Shown here piece by piece: positions 22,333 to 34,676 of a stretch of DNA of 64,000 bases. A model generated the notes under the pieces. The model searched no databases. It had not been told where the DNA came from and saw only the letters and a list, made by a program, of their open reading frames with translations. Location of the stretch: positions 265,840 through 329,839 of the forward strand of contig JXTC01000041.1 of the NCBI GenBank assembly GCA_002914845.1, given 5' to 3'. Positions within the stretch are counted from its first letter, which is position 1; every line of letters starts with the position of its first letter. Source of the stretch: Trema orientale. Taxonomy: Eukaryota; Streptophyta; Magnoliopsida; Rosales; Cannabaceae. Both the position numbers and the translations under genes were made by a program.

Positions 22333-24137
22333 TGTTGGATAATTGACCTAGCACTTAGAAAAATCATGCATGCATGCAAATATGGAATTCACATGATCAC
22401 ATCATGAACGCAGCGGAAAAATAACAGATTTAGGTCTTAAAATTTTTACATGAAAATAATTTTCATAACCATATATAACATACATGCATCTAATACAGGA
22501 TCATGTATAACATAAATCAAATCTAGATACAAAAATCCTAGAGATGATATTAGGGTTTACCTTTTGTAGCGTGTTTCTCTTTGATCCCCTTGTTGATGGT
22601 GATTAAACCTCCAACCCTAGATCTTCTTGCCTATACTCTTGCTCTTGCTTGATGAGGTGAGTGGGCACCAAGTTGAATCCTTCGTTGGAGAACGATCAAA
22701 AATACCTTCTTAATCTTTTGGAACACCGGGATATGAGATGGGACTGTGAGATGGTAGAAAACTTTTTCTCTCTCTTTCTCACTGTAGTTGGCACAAAACC
22801 TCTCTCTCTCTCTCCCTCTGTTATGCGTGTGACACTCTTAGTATTACTGTGCAGTTTTTTTTTCTCATATATATTATATATATGGGGCCCAAAACTACTC
22901 ATCCTAGTCCAACTAGGGTTGGGCTTGTTCTCTAATTTGAGTTTTTGGTGTATTTTTATAAATGTGTCCAATTCATGAAACTTATTTATAAAAATACCAA
23001 CTTCTGTGTAGAATCATTATTTTTACGTAGTTTCATGAAACTAATTTCACAAATACCACTAACCAATTATTGAGCTTTATTGTGTTAGACAAGGGACCTA
23101 ATGGATCCAAATAATCTAAACTCTAATAGTATGATAAATACATAATAACTATTATTATGGTATTTATATAAACACTATTAGTAAAGGGGACACTCCTCTA
23201 AAGGCCCAATATTGCACTCTTAGATTCGATGTCATGCCTTTTATAGAAATTTAATCAACTAGCCTTGATTAACCAATCCATCTAGCATATTCTATACCAC
23301 ATGTACAATCCCTATACAATGCCGTAGTTGGATAGGTGAAATTACCGTAATACCCCTCCAACACATATTTACCTTTAAGTTACCATCTTTCTATCAAGGA
23401 ATAATGTTGTCGATAATTTTGTTCTTAATGGCCATTTAGACAAAATTATCAACTAATTCACAAAATGAATACTAAGACCTTAGATTTAATTATTCCATGA
23501 ATCTTGAAAGAACTTAAAGTGACATTAATATATAGTATCCTTAAGTATTTGGTATTCCCATCAATTCATAAGCCATAACCTCCAATATGCCAGAGTTTGC
23601 CTCTAATTTCATAGAAACTAGTCTTTTAACAAATCAAAAGGCTGCAACCCATGAAAGTAAGTTCAGTCAAACATCAAGGATTAAGATCTACATGCTAAGA
23701 GCTAGTTTGTGATAATATAAGAATTAAGTTACGGCACTCCAATTCTTTATATTACCTGGTCCAGTTCAATACACATAACTTATTTATGTTGTACTAGTAT
23801 TTCTATCAGAAGTCAGACGCTTCAATAATTTGAGACACATCATTCCCGTTGAGATAGACAAACACTACAATCTTTAGTAAATAAAGTATTCCATCTTTAT
23901 TTACAGATTGTGAACTAATTCTTTTAGACTTAGATAAAGAAACAAGTCGCCCCATAATTAATACTTAATCATGTTTGTTTCTTTATACACAAGTAAAGTC
24001 ATGGAATCTTTTTCAGATAAATAAACTATTCAACAGAGACAGTTTAATCTAGCAAATATCATAATTGCATATAAGAGAAAGTTGTTTATACTAAAAGGGT
24101 AAAATTGAAAATACTTTTTAGGGCAAATATCCCAACA
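22333..24137 (-). repeat. 5' LTR of the minus-strand Copia element (1805 bp)
   Basis: It starts TGTTGGATAATTGACC and ends ATATCCCAACA, colinear with 14990..16791. It would hold the promoter of the element. A single-strand shadow ORF inside it was not annotated. Confidence 0.9.
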
Positions 24138-25228
24138 ATTGATTGTGGTTATGGTCCATTCTTCACTTATTTCATTTATCTCATCTATTTTTTACATTTC
24201 TTGGTCTCGACACTATAAGATTATAAATACAAATCAAATTAGTACCAATATTAAGTATATATGTGAACTTAATACTCTTAGATAAATAAAGTGATGTATG
24301 AAGATATTTATACTTGATCCAGTATGATCCACCGGACTCTCATCTATCAAAAAGTCTTTTATCATGAGTAAGACATAAAAACCGCACTCCACATAATTGG
24401 GATGAGATGGATACTATGATTATAATGAGAACTATAGTTAAAATATATAAAGATCAAAAGATGAATAAATGCATTCTATAAGAATATATTATATCTCATA
24501 TCTTAATCGCATACTAACTTAGAACCATCTTTTTTTTCCCTTTTTTTTACTTGTCCATTATATATATTTTAAATGCACTAAAGGAAAATATATGTTATAA
24601 ACGCTAATGTATCAATTAGATAAAATATATATTTGGTATATTATACTATAAACTATACTAAGCATGTTTTATTGAGGCAAAGAAATAAATATTTTCTTCC
24701 TTTCAATTTTTTTTTCTTGGGGCATATTAATCATCATCAATATCTAAAGATGCCTATTCAAAGCAAAAGACAAAATATAACTAAAACAAAAAATATATAA
24801 GCTCAACCATGCAACAATTAAGTCAAAGAAAAAGAATATATATCCAAGATTATAAAGAGCTAATAAGAGTATTCCTTTGCTCACTATATAGAGTCATTTT
24901 GCAAGGGCATGGGGACGAATATCATTCTTTATGCCGGGAACATAAGACATAATAGAAGGATCAACAAATTATAATAAGTACAAATGTTCCAACCTCAAAA
25001 TTTCATGGTACAAGTACCTAATTAGGAGCCAAAAGTATATACCATATTAGAAATTATAAAAATATGCATATGTATCAATAAAATAATATATTAGTGTACT
25101 TGCTTGATATACATCGAGATATATATAGCAGAAATCTCTTGGAAAAGAGAGAAATGTATAATGTCCTCCGTTCCTGCATAGAGATGATACTGCTCAATCC
25201 CGTATATCTCTTATTCCATCGGTATTGT
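24138..25228. other. Intergenic stretch, nothing recognised
   Basis: AT-rich sequence with no supported gene, RNA or structured repeat. It begins with the right copy of the ATTGA target duplication. Confidence 0.5.
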
Positions 25229-26300
25229 TGTTGGGAATATGCCCTAGAAAATAATTTCTTTGTTTGACATTTTAAATAATGTTTATTGGTTTTAAGTGTT
25301 ATCTATTTGTTGTCTATAAATTCTATATTATGACCCAATTACATACATGTGATGTTTATGTTTTCTATTATGCAAATATCTAAAAGTTTTCACGACTAAT
25401 AATGAGTAATAATGAGTTATTCGTGTGAAGTATTCATATATGAGAGACTAAATTCTTTATTTCATTATGTTTAAATAAAGAATTCATATTCTGCAAATAA
25501 AGATGGAATACTTTATTTTTCCATAGAATATAGTGTTGTCTGTTTCAACGAGATTAATAAAGTCTCCAATCATCGAAGTATATGATTTCGGATAAAAATA
25601 TTAGTGCATTATAAGAAAGTTATAAGTGCATTGAACTGGACCAAGTGACAATAGAATCTGAGGTTAAGTATCGTAACTTAATATTCTATCTTTCACTAAT
25701 ATAGCACTATTGTAATATTACCTTAATCCTAGTGATTGTCAGACTTGCTTTCATGAGTTTTATCTTTTCGATTTACTAAATGACTAGTTCCGATTATATG
25801 GTTCAAACTCCGGTATCTTGAAAGATAAGATTTATAAATTGACAAGAACGACCTTCATAATTTAGACACCATGCATATAATGTCACTTTGAATTTTTTTA
25901 AAGACTTGGATAATAAAAACCAAGCGCCAGGTATCCACTTTATGAATTTGACTGTATTTGTATGGGTAGTTATAAATACTGTAGTCAATTATTATCCATT
26001 AGATAAAAAATGACTACTCAAAGGTAAATATATACTAGAAAGGTAATAAGGTAATTTTACCTCACTAGTACCGCATTGCATCTGGGATATATCTGCAGGT
26101 ATAGTATATGCTAAATGGATCAAGTTAATTAAAGTGTTAATTAGTTTCATAGAAAATCTATGACATTTAGTCTAAGAGTGCAATATTGGGCTTATAGTGG
26201 AGTGCCCCAATATTAATGGATTATGACTGTGGGTAGTTGGCCTATTGAAGCTTAGACTACTTGGGTCCATAAGGTCCCTTGTCTAGCTCACACATAGACA
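25229..26300 (+). repeat. Truncated LTR related to the 15-24 kb Copia element, opposite orientation
   Basis: It begins TGTTGGGAATATGCCCTAG, matching the 5' terminus of the 15-24 kb LTR when that is read on its own strand (TGTTGGGATATTTGCCCTA). Further matching blocks occur in the same order: AATAAAGATGGAATACTTTA, TGCATTGAACTGGACCA, GAGTGCAATATTGGGC, AAGGTCCCTTGTCTA. The right end is missing: at about 26300 it runs into transposase sequence on the other strand. No target duplication is seen. Confidence 0.7.
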
Positions 26301-27510
26301 AATTACACAATACCTGGACAAATTACTATAATTGTCCATGATAGTACTGCCCTCAAAGTAAATCTATTCTTTTTCCTTGTATCATAACAATCGACTCCAT
26401 CTTATAGACTTTTTAAATTGTATATAAATGATGCCAAATGAACATCTATGCCATTCCTAGTCTATTTAAATCCTGAGATTAACAAGGTGAGAGGTGAGCA
26501 ATGTAAATCTTCTCTTCATGCACAACTATGAAAGAAGATTGTAGACAACAAGAATAACTGGCCAACAACTATAATTACTACTTATTGAACTATGTGGATT
26601 TATGCTATCAGCTGAAAGACCAAGTTGGAGATTTGTGGTATCTTCTTTTATTATTGGCACACATGTCATCTATTTTTCTCCAACTAAGAGAATCTGTTGG
26701 ATGTCGAAATTTTCCATCTTTGATTCTTTCTTCATACTGCTATATCAAACTTTTAGCATGTTCTTCATTCCAAAACATCTGTCTAAATCTTGGAATGGGT
26801 GGAATATACTATAACTCTTTTGCTAAGACCTTTTTCTTCTCTTGGTTAGAGTTTTTAATAATCTTCCATCTCAAACATTTGCACACAGGATAACTATTTG
26901 CATCTGCAAACTCTTTCCGGTACAATATGCAATCATTTGGATAAGTAAGTATTTTTTCGTACCCCATGCCTATTGAGTGCAATGTTTTCTTTGCCTCATA
27001 CACAGAAGTAGGTATGTTATTATTTTCTGGAAATACCTTTCCTAGTAATGAAAACAATTGAGAAAATTTATTGTTGCTCTGTCCGTTCTGAGCTTTCAAA
27101 TTGTAAATCCTAAATAAAAATGACAATTTCGATTTTTGATCCGGGGATAGAGAGTTTTCTTTGTATCTTCGACCAATTTCACAAATTCATCTAGATAGTT
27201 AGTAAAGTTTTCTTCAATAACATTAACCATATCTATCGGATAATCTTTGTATTTCTCAAAAACATATTTCTTTCAAACTCTTTTAATAGGGAAATTATCT
27301 TCACGTGTATGCTCTCTACGTCATATTTATCTCTTATAAGATGTATCTATTCTTCTAAAAAATAAATGTCCACTTATGTTGATATATTTCATATAATTAA
27401 TAATGTTACTACACTTAACACATGGACATGAAGTCATATTAGGATCTATGCCATTTTTGTTTGGGCAAATCTTAAGAAATATGCAACCTATCTTCTTACT
27501 CTTTCGACAA
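26300..27510 (-). pseudogene. Broken En/Spm (CACTA) transposase, TNP2 type
   Basis: The minus-strand translation follows the plant TNP2 transposase from its N-terminus. About 27460 is a Cys-rich transposase-associated segment (CPCVKCSN). 27240..27130 has a region ending FVKLVEDTKKTLYPR. 27126..26809 is open, with KFSQLFSLLGKVFPENNNIP, YEAKKTLHSIGMGYEKI and PNDCILYRKEF, a hallmark of this family. 26808..26600 has KDGKFRHPTDSLSWRKID, then LQLGLSADSINPHSS. 26590..26300 has NYSCWPVILVVYNLL, LCMKRRF, GIDVHLASF and FTLRAVLSWTI. Stops and frame changes interrupt it repeatedly, and the C-terminal half is lost where the LTR fragment (25229..26300) joins. It cannot make a working transposase, but it shows that the autonomous CACTA lineage visited this locus. 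Confidence 0.85.
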
Positions 27511-30036
27511 TCTACTCTTTATTATCCAACTTTTAGCCATTACTAATAAATAAAATTTGATAGAGTTTCATCTAAAATATTAACTAATCCCCTACAAAAA
27601 AACATGCACACCACCAATTTAAATATATCAAACCCTAAGATAGAAAATTAATCCAAATATTTAGTAGAATTCATGCCTCGTCTCATCAAGAAATTTAATT
27701 TCAAATAAATTTATACAATACGCCCAATACAAATTTCTATAGAGATTACAGTAGAGAGAAAAGAAAAGAAAAACTCTTGTAAAGACGAGCTTCAAGTCTT
27801 CAAATCTTTAAGAATCTCTCCCATGTCTTCTTCAAGAAATCTCAAACTTCAAGTTTTTTCTCTCTAGGAATTTTGTGCATCTTTCTTGTATTTTTCTCTC
27901 AAATTCTCTACACTAGAGTTTGTGGCTTAAGTAGGTATATATAGAGCTCTAAAATTGGGTGAATCTTAGCCATTGGATCAAGAAAAGGAGGCAAAAATCG
28001 ACCATTGAACGAAACCCTTAAAAAAATTGATGATTTGTCTACTGTGTAGCACCGTGACGCTACTTTGAATTTAGGCATGCTGATGGAGCTACAGCACTGC
28101 GGCACTCTTGCTTTTGAAACTTTGTTCTTTTTCTCCTATTTTCAGCTCTATTTCTGCGTGTTCTTGCATCGGCTTGCCTCGTTCGATCCCGACTTGATCT
28201 AAGATGCTTAGAAACTCCTATTTTTGTCACTATTTCACCTTGATTCTCATTTATTTATGAAATCTATAAAAACACAAAAATACGTTAAACTAACAAAAAT
28301 GCTTGAAATCACGTAAGTATTTGAATTTAAAAGGTACTTGATTTGTAGTAAATAACCGACTTATCAATATGGAGCTTATCCACATCAAATGAAGCGATTT
28401 GAGACAAATAAAGGTGATTTTGGCTGCAAAAATCACCAGAATGGGCCGGCCGCATGCGAGGAAGATGAATGGGGAAGGGGCTTTCGGCGACACAGTAAGA
28501 GATTGAAGAGGAAGACTGAGGGCTGAGCTAGTCTCGACCTTCTTTCAAATATCCTTTCCTGTTGTTCGATTAAAACTGCCGTTAAACGTTTGGTTAAGCA
28601 TTTCTTAGTTGTTCCAATTCAACTGCCGAGAAAGGCTTTTAAAAAAATAATCCCTTTCTCGGTGGTTGAACCGAAGAAAGGGTAGTACTTTAATTTTAAT
28701 GCAGAACCGCCATTGAATTCTGTCGTTAAATGAGGTTTTCTTACATGATATTTAAAACAAAAAAAATTTTCGTGGGACGAATGCCTCTGGTAGCCCATGA
28801 TTGCCACATCATCAATTAGTGTAAAAAATTAGTAAGTATTTGATTTTCCAATTGCAACTCTTGTTTCCTTGACAATATACCAATAAGAGAAAAAGATGGA
28901 GTGCAAGGAAAGAGAAAAAGACTTACCATCCAAAATACGTACCTCTCCAAATCCACCTACGTAGCTCTATCTATGCGAAACCCCACTTACACTGTTTTGT
29001 TATCTCTTAATTATTAGAGCACATTTTAGCCGTCTTGACTGCTACAAAAGAAAATTCCATGCAAAAAATGGGGAAAAAAACTTAAATTAAAAATACTTGT
29101 GCGTGAGATAGGCAAGAGTAGATGTTTTCATAGCCAAATTAAAGTTTGGCCCAGAATTTGTAAAACTCAAAAAGGACATCTTCATTTGCCCAACAAAACC
29201 GCACAAAATTAGTTGTATTAATATTTAGCAGTAAGTTAACGTGTTTGAATTTTCTTCTAGATCATGATCATATGTTTTAAAGTCTATAGCTAGCTATTCA
29301 ATTGTTAGTTATAGAAATAAATTGAGCAGTAGTTGTGGTACTATTCATGGTGCACCGCCTAGGTGGTTATATATATGCTAATTTATCTTTATTTGAAGGG
29401 GTGGGAAAAAGGAAATAAAATAATTTTATTCTAATTATAAACAGATTGATGGTTAAATAAATAATATTGTAAACTTCTTTAAAAATGTTTTCTTTAACTT
29501 TTTTTTGAGTTCTTTTTTCCTTAAAATATATATATATATATATAATGCTCACTTGGGAGCTGTTTATTGGTAAAGGAATAGCGAGCAAACGATGGACATA
29601 TGCACCGTCACCGTCCTCTCTCGTTGGCATTGTTCAATATTTTTCACATAATTTTAACACGCTATGCCACGGATATATAATATATACATGTATGTGTATG
29701 TATGCATACATTATATGAAGTAATTGAATTGAATTTGCCAACTTTTTGTGACCTACCCAGTGCAACCAACGCTTTCCTTATCATCTCATAAAAATTGGCC
29801 GTTTCCCGCGGTCTAACTTCCTTTATTAATTATGATTGTCACGTATATTTATATATCATATAAATGAGTACACGTTCCAGCAAAACACACACGCACACAC
29901 ACATATATATATATATCATATTTCCGGAAAATTAAAAATGCACATGACCTAATCATTAACTTAATTGATCTTATAATTACTCCAAAAAAGAAAAAAATCT
30001 TAAAGTTAAAAGTCATCTGCTATGTGTATATATATA
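27511..30036. other. Intergenic stretch with minor inverted repeats
   Basis: No gene is supported. 27.9-28.25 kb has a moderately GC-rich patch. Around 28570..28740 there are repeated AACTGCCGTTAAACG / AACTGCCGAGAAAGG motifs and a hairpin-like CTTTCTCGGTGGTTGAACCG, which may be the subterminal region of a DNA transposon. A TA microsatellite lies at 29526..29545. Confidence 0.45.
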
Positions 30037-30249
30037 GGTTGCCAATCCGGTAGGTATTTTTTTTTTTTACCTATGTATAGGTATTTTTTTTCTAGCTGTT
30101 GGATCATCATCTAACAATGATCCAACGGCTAAAATGAGATGCATGAAAAGACGTGCATCATTAATGCTTTTTCTCTCTCCTACTTTTTAATATAAAAAAA
30201 TGTGCAAATTTTTTTTTCATTGGCCCAGTTGATACCTATGCATAGGTAA
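30037..30249. mobile_element. MITE, GGTTGCCAATCCGGTAGGTA family, right end lost
   Basis: The left terminus GGTTGCCAATCCGGTAGGTA follows a TATATATA tract. The internal inverted pair GTTGGATCATCATC / GATCCAACGGC and the GACGTGCATCATTAATGC block match the copies at 12843 and 31807. After CATAGGTAA the expected right terminus is replaced by the next copy. Confidence 0.8.
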
Positions 30250-30253
30250 TATA

Positions 30254-30479
30254 TGGGCACCAATCCAATAAGTATTTTTTTTTTACTATTTTGTCCAATT
30301 AAAATTCATCACGTGTGTTTTATGGTAAAAATTGGAGGAAGAAAAATATTAAATAATGAGTATTTATTTTTATTATTTTTTTCCAACTACCAAAATTATG
30401 GTAGCTATTAGATTATAATCCAACGGCTAAAAAAAAAAAAATTATAAATAGGTAAAAAAAAATATTAAATTGGGAACCT
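30254..30479. mobile_element. MITE of the same family, reverse orientation
   Basis: It starts GGGCACCAATCCAATAAGTA and ends AAATTGGGAACCT before TATATATA. Internal pieces (CAATTAAAATTCATCACGTG, ATAATCCAACGGCTAA) are those of the family, so it abuts the truncated copy at 30037 head to tail. Confidence 0.7.
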
Positions 30480-31407
30480 ATATATATATATATATATACA
30501 CGCCATGCGTGATAGCATTACCTTCTCAATATTTCAATTAGATACGTTTAATAAACTGATAACTAACGTAATATGTATGCTACGATTTATTACGTTCTAT
30601 GACCAGGTAATTTCTTCCTAATACTCTAAATTTTAAGCTAATATTCCAGCGCATATATATTGAAAGTAAAAAAAATCCAATTTTGGAAATGACCAGATCA
30701 TATGAATTACAACATTTATAGTGGTGATTTCTCTAAACCATAAATAAACTAAAACAAGATCCACAAGAGCCAAGAATTTGCTGTCACTACTTTACTATAT
30801 GATATTACATGTATACATATATATATAGGTTAGCTCGTCCGATATATTCTGAAACGATTGTTACTAGACTTCGGGAAATCAAAGCCACCTAACCGCTTAT
30901 GGCGTCTGGAAAAAATGGGAACTAATTAGGAGGTTAGTAAGCAGTGGTTAGTTTGGTTAGCAGCAATATAAAATATACAACAACGTTTATGATTTTTACA
31001 CTCATTTGAGGATAATAATCAACCACCTAAACTCATTCTTTTTATAATTTTATTTTCTACCTTAGTCAAAAAAAAGTGTACATGAAATAATAAAATTAGC
31101 TAGAAAACAAGTAAGTATATAGATATATATGACATAATCCTAACTCTCAACCATCCCAACCGTCCACGAGATATATGTAAGAAGGAGAACAAAAGTGTTG
31201 TGCTTAAGGAATTTAATGTTTGCAACTACAAGATTACAGATAGGACAAGGTGATGAGGATTGGATTACATTAACAAGCAACCACCTTCTCCCCCACATGC
31301 AATAAAGAAAGGGGTAAAGTCAAGTCTCAAATTGAAAATTTTGATGTTGATCTCACCAAATTATACCATATTATTATGCATTCTATATATTTTGTATGTA
31401 TAAATAT

Positions 31408-31647
31408 GATTGCCAATTCAATAGGTATTTTTTTTTAAACCCACGTGTAGGTATTTTTTTTAACCGTTAGATCATTATCTAATGGTTATCCAACGGCTAT
31501 AATAAAGTACATTAAAAGACGTGCATCATTAATATTCTTTCTCTCTCTTATTTTTTATTATAAAAAAAATGTACATGATAAATTTTCATTGGCTAAAATA
31601 ATACCTATATATAGATAAAAAAAAAATACCTACTGTATTAGTACCCT
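31408..31647. mobile_element. MITE, same family, diverged copy
   Basis: The left end reads GATTGCCAATTCAATAGGTA and the right end AATACCTACTGTATTAGTAC. The CCGTTAGATCATTATC / CCAACGGCT pair and AAAAGACGTGCATCATTAAT are present. Confidence 0.75.
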
Positions 31648-31806
31648 ATAAATATATGTTAAATATTTATCTCTATTATCTAATGAGATAGCTAGTTCGG
31701 ATGACTCGGCATAATTTTATGGAGGTATCTCTTGTGGGTTTGTTTTCTTTATGTTGGATTTCTCAAAGCTGGTCTACATTTTGTATTATATACATATATA
31801 TATATA

Positions 31807-32048
31807 GGTTGCCAATCCGGTAGGTATTTTTTTTTTTTTACCTATGTGTAGGTATTTTTTTTCTAGCCGTTGGATCATCATCTAACAATGATCTAACGGC
31901 TAAAATGAGATGTATGAAAAGACGTGCATCATTAATGTTTTTTCTCTTTCCTACTTTTTAATATAAAAAAATGTGCAAAAAAAATTTTCATTGGCCCAAT
32001 TGATACCTATGCATAGGTAAAAAAAAAATACCTACTGGATTGGTGCCC
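31807..32048. mobile_element. MITE, same family, full copy
   Basis: The left end GGTTGCCAATCCGGTAGGTA and right end TACCTACTGGATTGGTGCCC are both intact, with TA repeats on both sides. At 242 bp this is the best reference copy in the window. The TA-repeat target hides the length of the target duplication. Confidence 0.85.
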
Positions 32049-32063
32049 ATATATATATATATA

Positions 32064-32278
32064 AGCACCATTCCAGTAGGTATTTTTTTTTTTTACTTAT
32101 ACATAGGTATCGTTTTGGCCAATTAAAATTTATTATGCACATTTTTTATATTAAAAAATAAAAAAGAGAAATGGTATTAATAATACACGCCTTTTTATGC
32201 ATATCATTATAGTCGCTAGATGATCATCTAATGGTGATCTAATGGCTAGAAAAAAAATACCTACCGAATTGACAACCT
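32064..32278. mobile_element. MITE, same family, inverted neighbour
   Basis: It starts AGCACCATTCCAGTAGGTA and ends TACCTACCGAATTGACAACC, so it lies in the opposite orientation to the copy ending at 32048, with only a TA repeat between them. Together they could form a long hairpin. Confidence 0.8.
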
Positions 32279-34676
32279 ATATATATATACTTTCCCTTTA
32301 TCAACAAATTTTGGGGTCAAGGATAAAAAATTGTCTTAAAGGTGGGGTGTCCACCTAGTTTTGATGTGCCCTTGTGCGTATAAGATTATGATGTTCACTA
32401 CTGTAGTGGCACCCATACATATAAAACAATGAGATAACTAGCAATATTCTTGGCTATTTTGTGTTAATTACCTTGTTATTAATTTGATCCGTTTGTATAT
32501 TGGTGCAGAAATATTGGACATATAGGTTTATATGTGAACATCTGAAAAAAGAAAAAAAAAAGAAAACGAAAAAGACTGAAAGTCCTGAAAATATAAAAAT
32601 TAAATTTACGTATATAATGAATTTAATTTATATACACGATTCTACTATTTTGTTTAATGATCATCTGGGAATAAAAATATTTCCACGTTTTTTTTCCCAA
32701 TAACTATACGAGTTGAATTATATTCATTTAGGACGTTTGCCTCTCCATACTTGATGATCAATAGTTAATATATTTTATTACGTGAGGAGGGCCTACAGGT
32801 ATATTTTCTTTGTATAACAAATAATATCAAACATCATCACTGTTGATATAACAAATGTCAAAAGTAGCGCATTCATTAGTACTGCCATATATATTAATCT
32901 AAAGCTCACTTCAAAAAAAGAAAAAAAAAGTAACATCCTCATAATATCAACAAAAAAATAAATAAATAAAACCACATTCTCTTACGTTTTCACATGCAGT
33001 AATTATCCTATTAAGTGGCAACACGAGCACCATCACTACTTTTTTAAGTATCCATCCATGGTCACAAAAAAATTGTAATCATTGAGAAGTCCTCCATATA
33101 TATATATATAACTATAATCTTATTAATTACAAGCATCCGCAGTTCTGTAGTTCAATTTTTCTTGCTACTAAGAGTGAACATAAAATCCGATAACCCAAGT
33201 ACCCATCAAATTGCTTAAAAATAAAATTACGAATTTTGGGTTGGTTATGAGTTACACATTTTTCCAACCGCTAAAGAATAAAATCATGAAACCTGTCCAA
33301 CAAAACCGCTAAACTACCCAATAAAACTGCCATGCACTTCTATTTATAATATATATTTTTATATAATATATAGTATATAAAAATTAAAATTTAACTAATT
33401 ATTAAATAATTATTTGATGACATTTTCTTTTTGAAGGGAATTATTTGATGACATTTTATTAAGAGTTTTTAACACAATATTTATCTATTTGAAGTTGTAG
33501 TATTTAATATTATCTATATATCTATAACACTCCGACATAAGTTTATATAAATACTATGTATGTTTTCTCATCTAATTTTAGATGAATAATCTTTACTAAA
33601 TACAAAAATTAAAATTTTTTAATAAAGATCTTTTTTACATTCGTAAAATACGCAATTATATATTTTAATTAACCTAACCTGCCCAGTAAACTGTCCAAAA
33701 CTGTATACTAAAAACTGCCCAACCCGCAACTTAGTTCGGCAGTTATGGGTTAGAGATTTTCAAAACCATATAAGAAAAAAAAACTGCTCATTAACCGCCA
33801 AATCTGCCTGTTGTACACCCATACTTAATACCCGGAATCATGTATACGTACATGTATGCCTATATTACACACTATTTTTATGCATGATTTTCCTGATTGG
33901 CTGTCTATGTATACAAATTCTCAATTATTCTTTCTTTAATTTTTTTTGTTTTGGTTTGAATAATTATTTGCCTTGCATTATAAGTATACTGTATTGATCA
34001 GCGCATCAGGTACCTGGCCTCAACTCCCAAGCGTACGTATCCCCCGGTACTGTTGTAGTTATTTGGAAAAGGTAATAAATTCAGTCAAACTTCTACCTTC
34101 CTTCTAGTTTTTAACTGAGTTATTAGTTTTGATTAAACCAATAAAAACCTTAAGCTTTTTTTTTTCCTAATAAATTTAAAGAAAAAAAGATAAAGAAAAG
34201 AAAAGAAAAGAAATGAAAGACAGTTATCTTCCCCTTTTAAATTTTTGCATATAATATGGACTATGTTTTATTATAAAATGATCTCGCAAGCTTAGTTGAA
34301 ACAAATAAATTATGTAGAGTATATACCAGAGAAAAAGCATTAGGGGGAAGGTAATATTAAAGGTGAAGTATTCAAATAATAATATTTCATTGAATTATCA
34401 AGTTTTAAATATCTAATATTTAAAAGGATTCTGTCTACATTATCATTTCTAATATTCTCTTAATGCATACGCCGCATTTAGGAATTTTAGAAGATAAAGA
34501 GTTGTCTAATTAGTACGTAGAGGTCCAAAAGTAATTATGGCACTAAATAAACAATAAACCGTAACAAAAGGTAAGAAGCTTTGAAACAAAAAATATGTGC
34601 AACTATAGCTATCTTTTAATTAATACGGGCTATTAACATTTAATATTCCAATAGATATGTGCTACGGCCTTCATCT
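32279..34676. other. Intergenic stretch with a possible degraded TIR element
   Basis: No gene is supported. Between about 33168 (TAAGAGTGAACATAAAATCC) and 33830 (TTGTACACCCATACTTAA) the ends are weakly inverted, and the interior repeats AACCGCTAAACTACCC / AACTGCCCAACCCGC motifs, as in some plant DNA transposons; the ends are uncertain. The rest is AT-rich. Confidence 0.4.

Larger units (their letters stand above)
14990..24137 (-). mobile_element. Copia-type LTR retrotransposon, complete ends, internally degenerate
   Basis: Both LTRs begin TGTTGG and end CCAACA on the plus strand. The perfect 5-mer ATTGA flanks the element at 14985..14989 and 24138..24142, so the insertion is unrearranged. 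Orientation is minus: a primer-binding site lies beside the right LTR and a polypurine tract beside the left LTR, and protease-integrase remnants read on the minus strand. Integrase lies next to protease with no reverse transcriptase before it, which fits the Copia order. Gag, reverse transcriptase and RNase H are not detectable, so it could only move with proteins from another element. By eye the LTRs differ at roughly one base in every dozen over the first 250 bases, so it is not recent. Confidence 0.92.

Noticed and set aside
26465-26600. LTR end at CCAACA (26562..26567) with a primer-like TTATGCTATCAGC at 26599
   Set aside because: This stretch translates on the minus strand as TNP2 transposase (NYSCWPVILVVYNLL, LQLGLSADSINP), so it belongs to the CACTA pseudogene and the likeness to LTR and primer motifs is chance.
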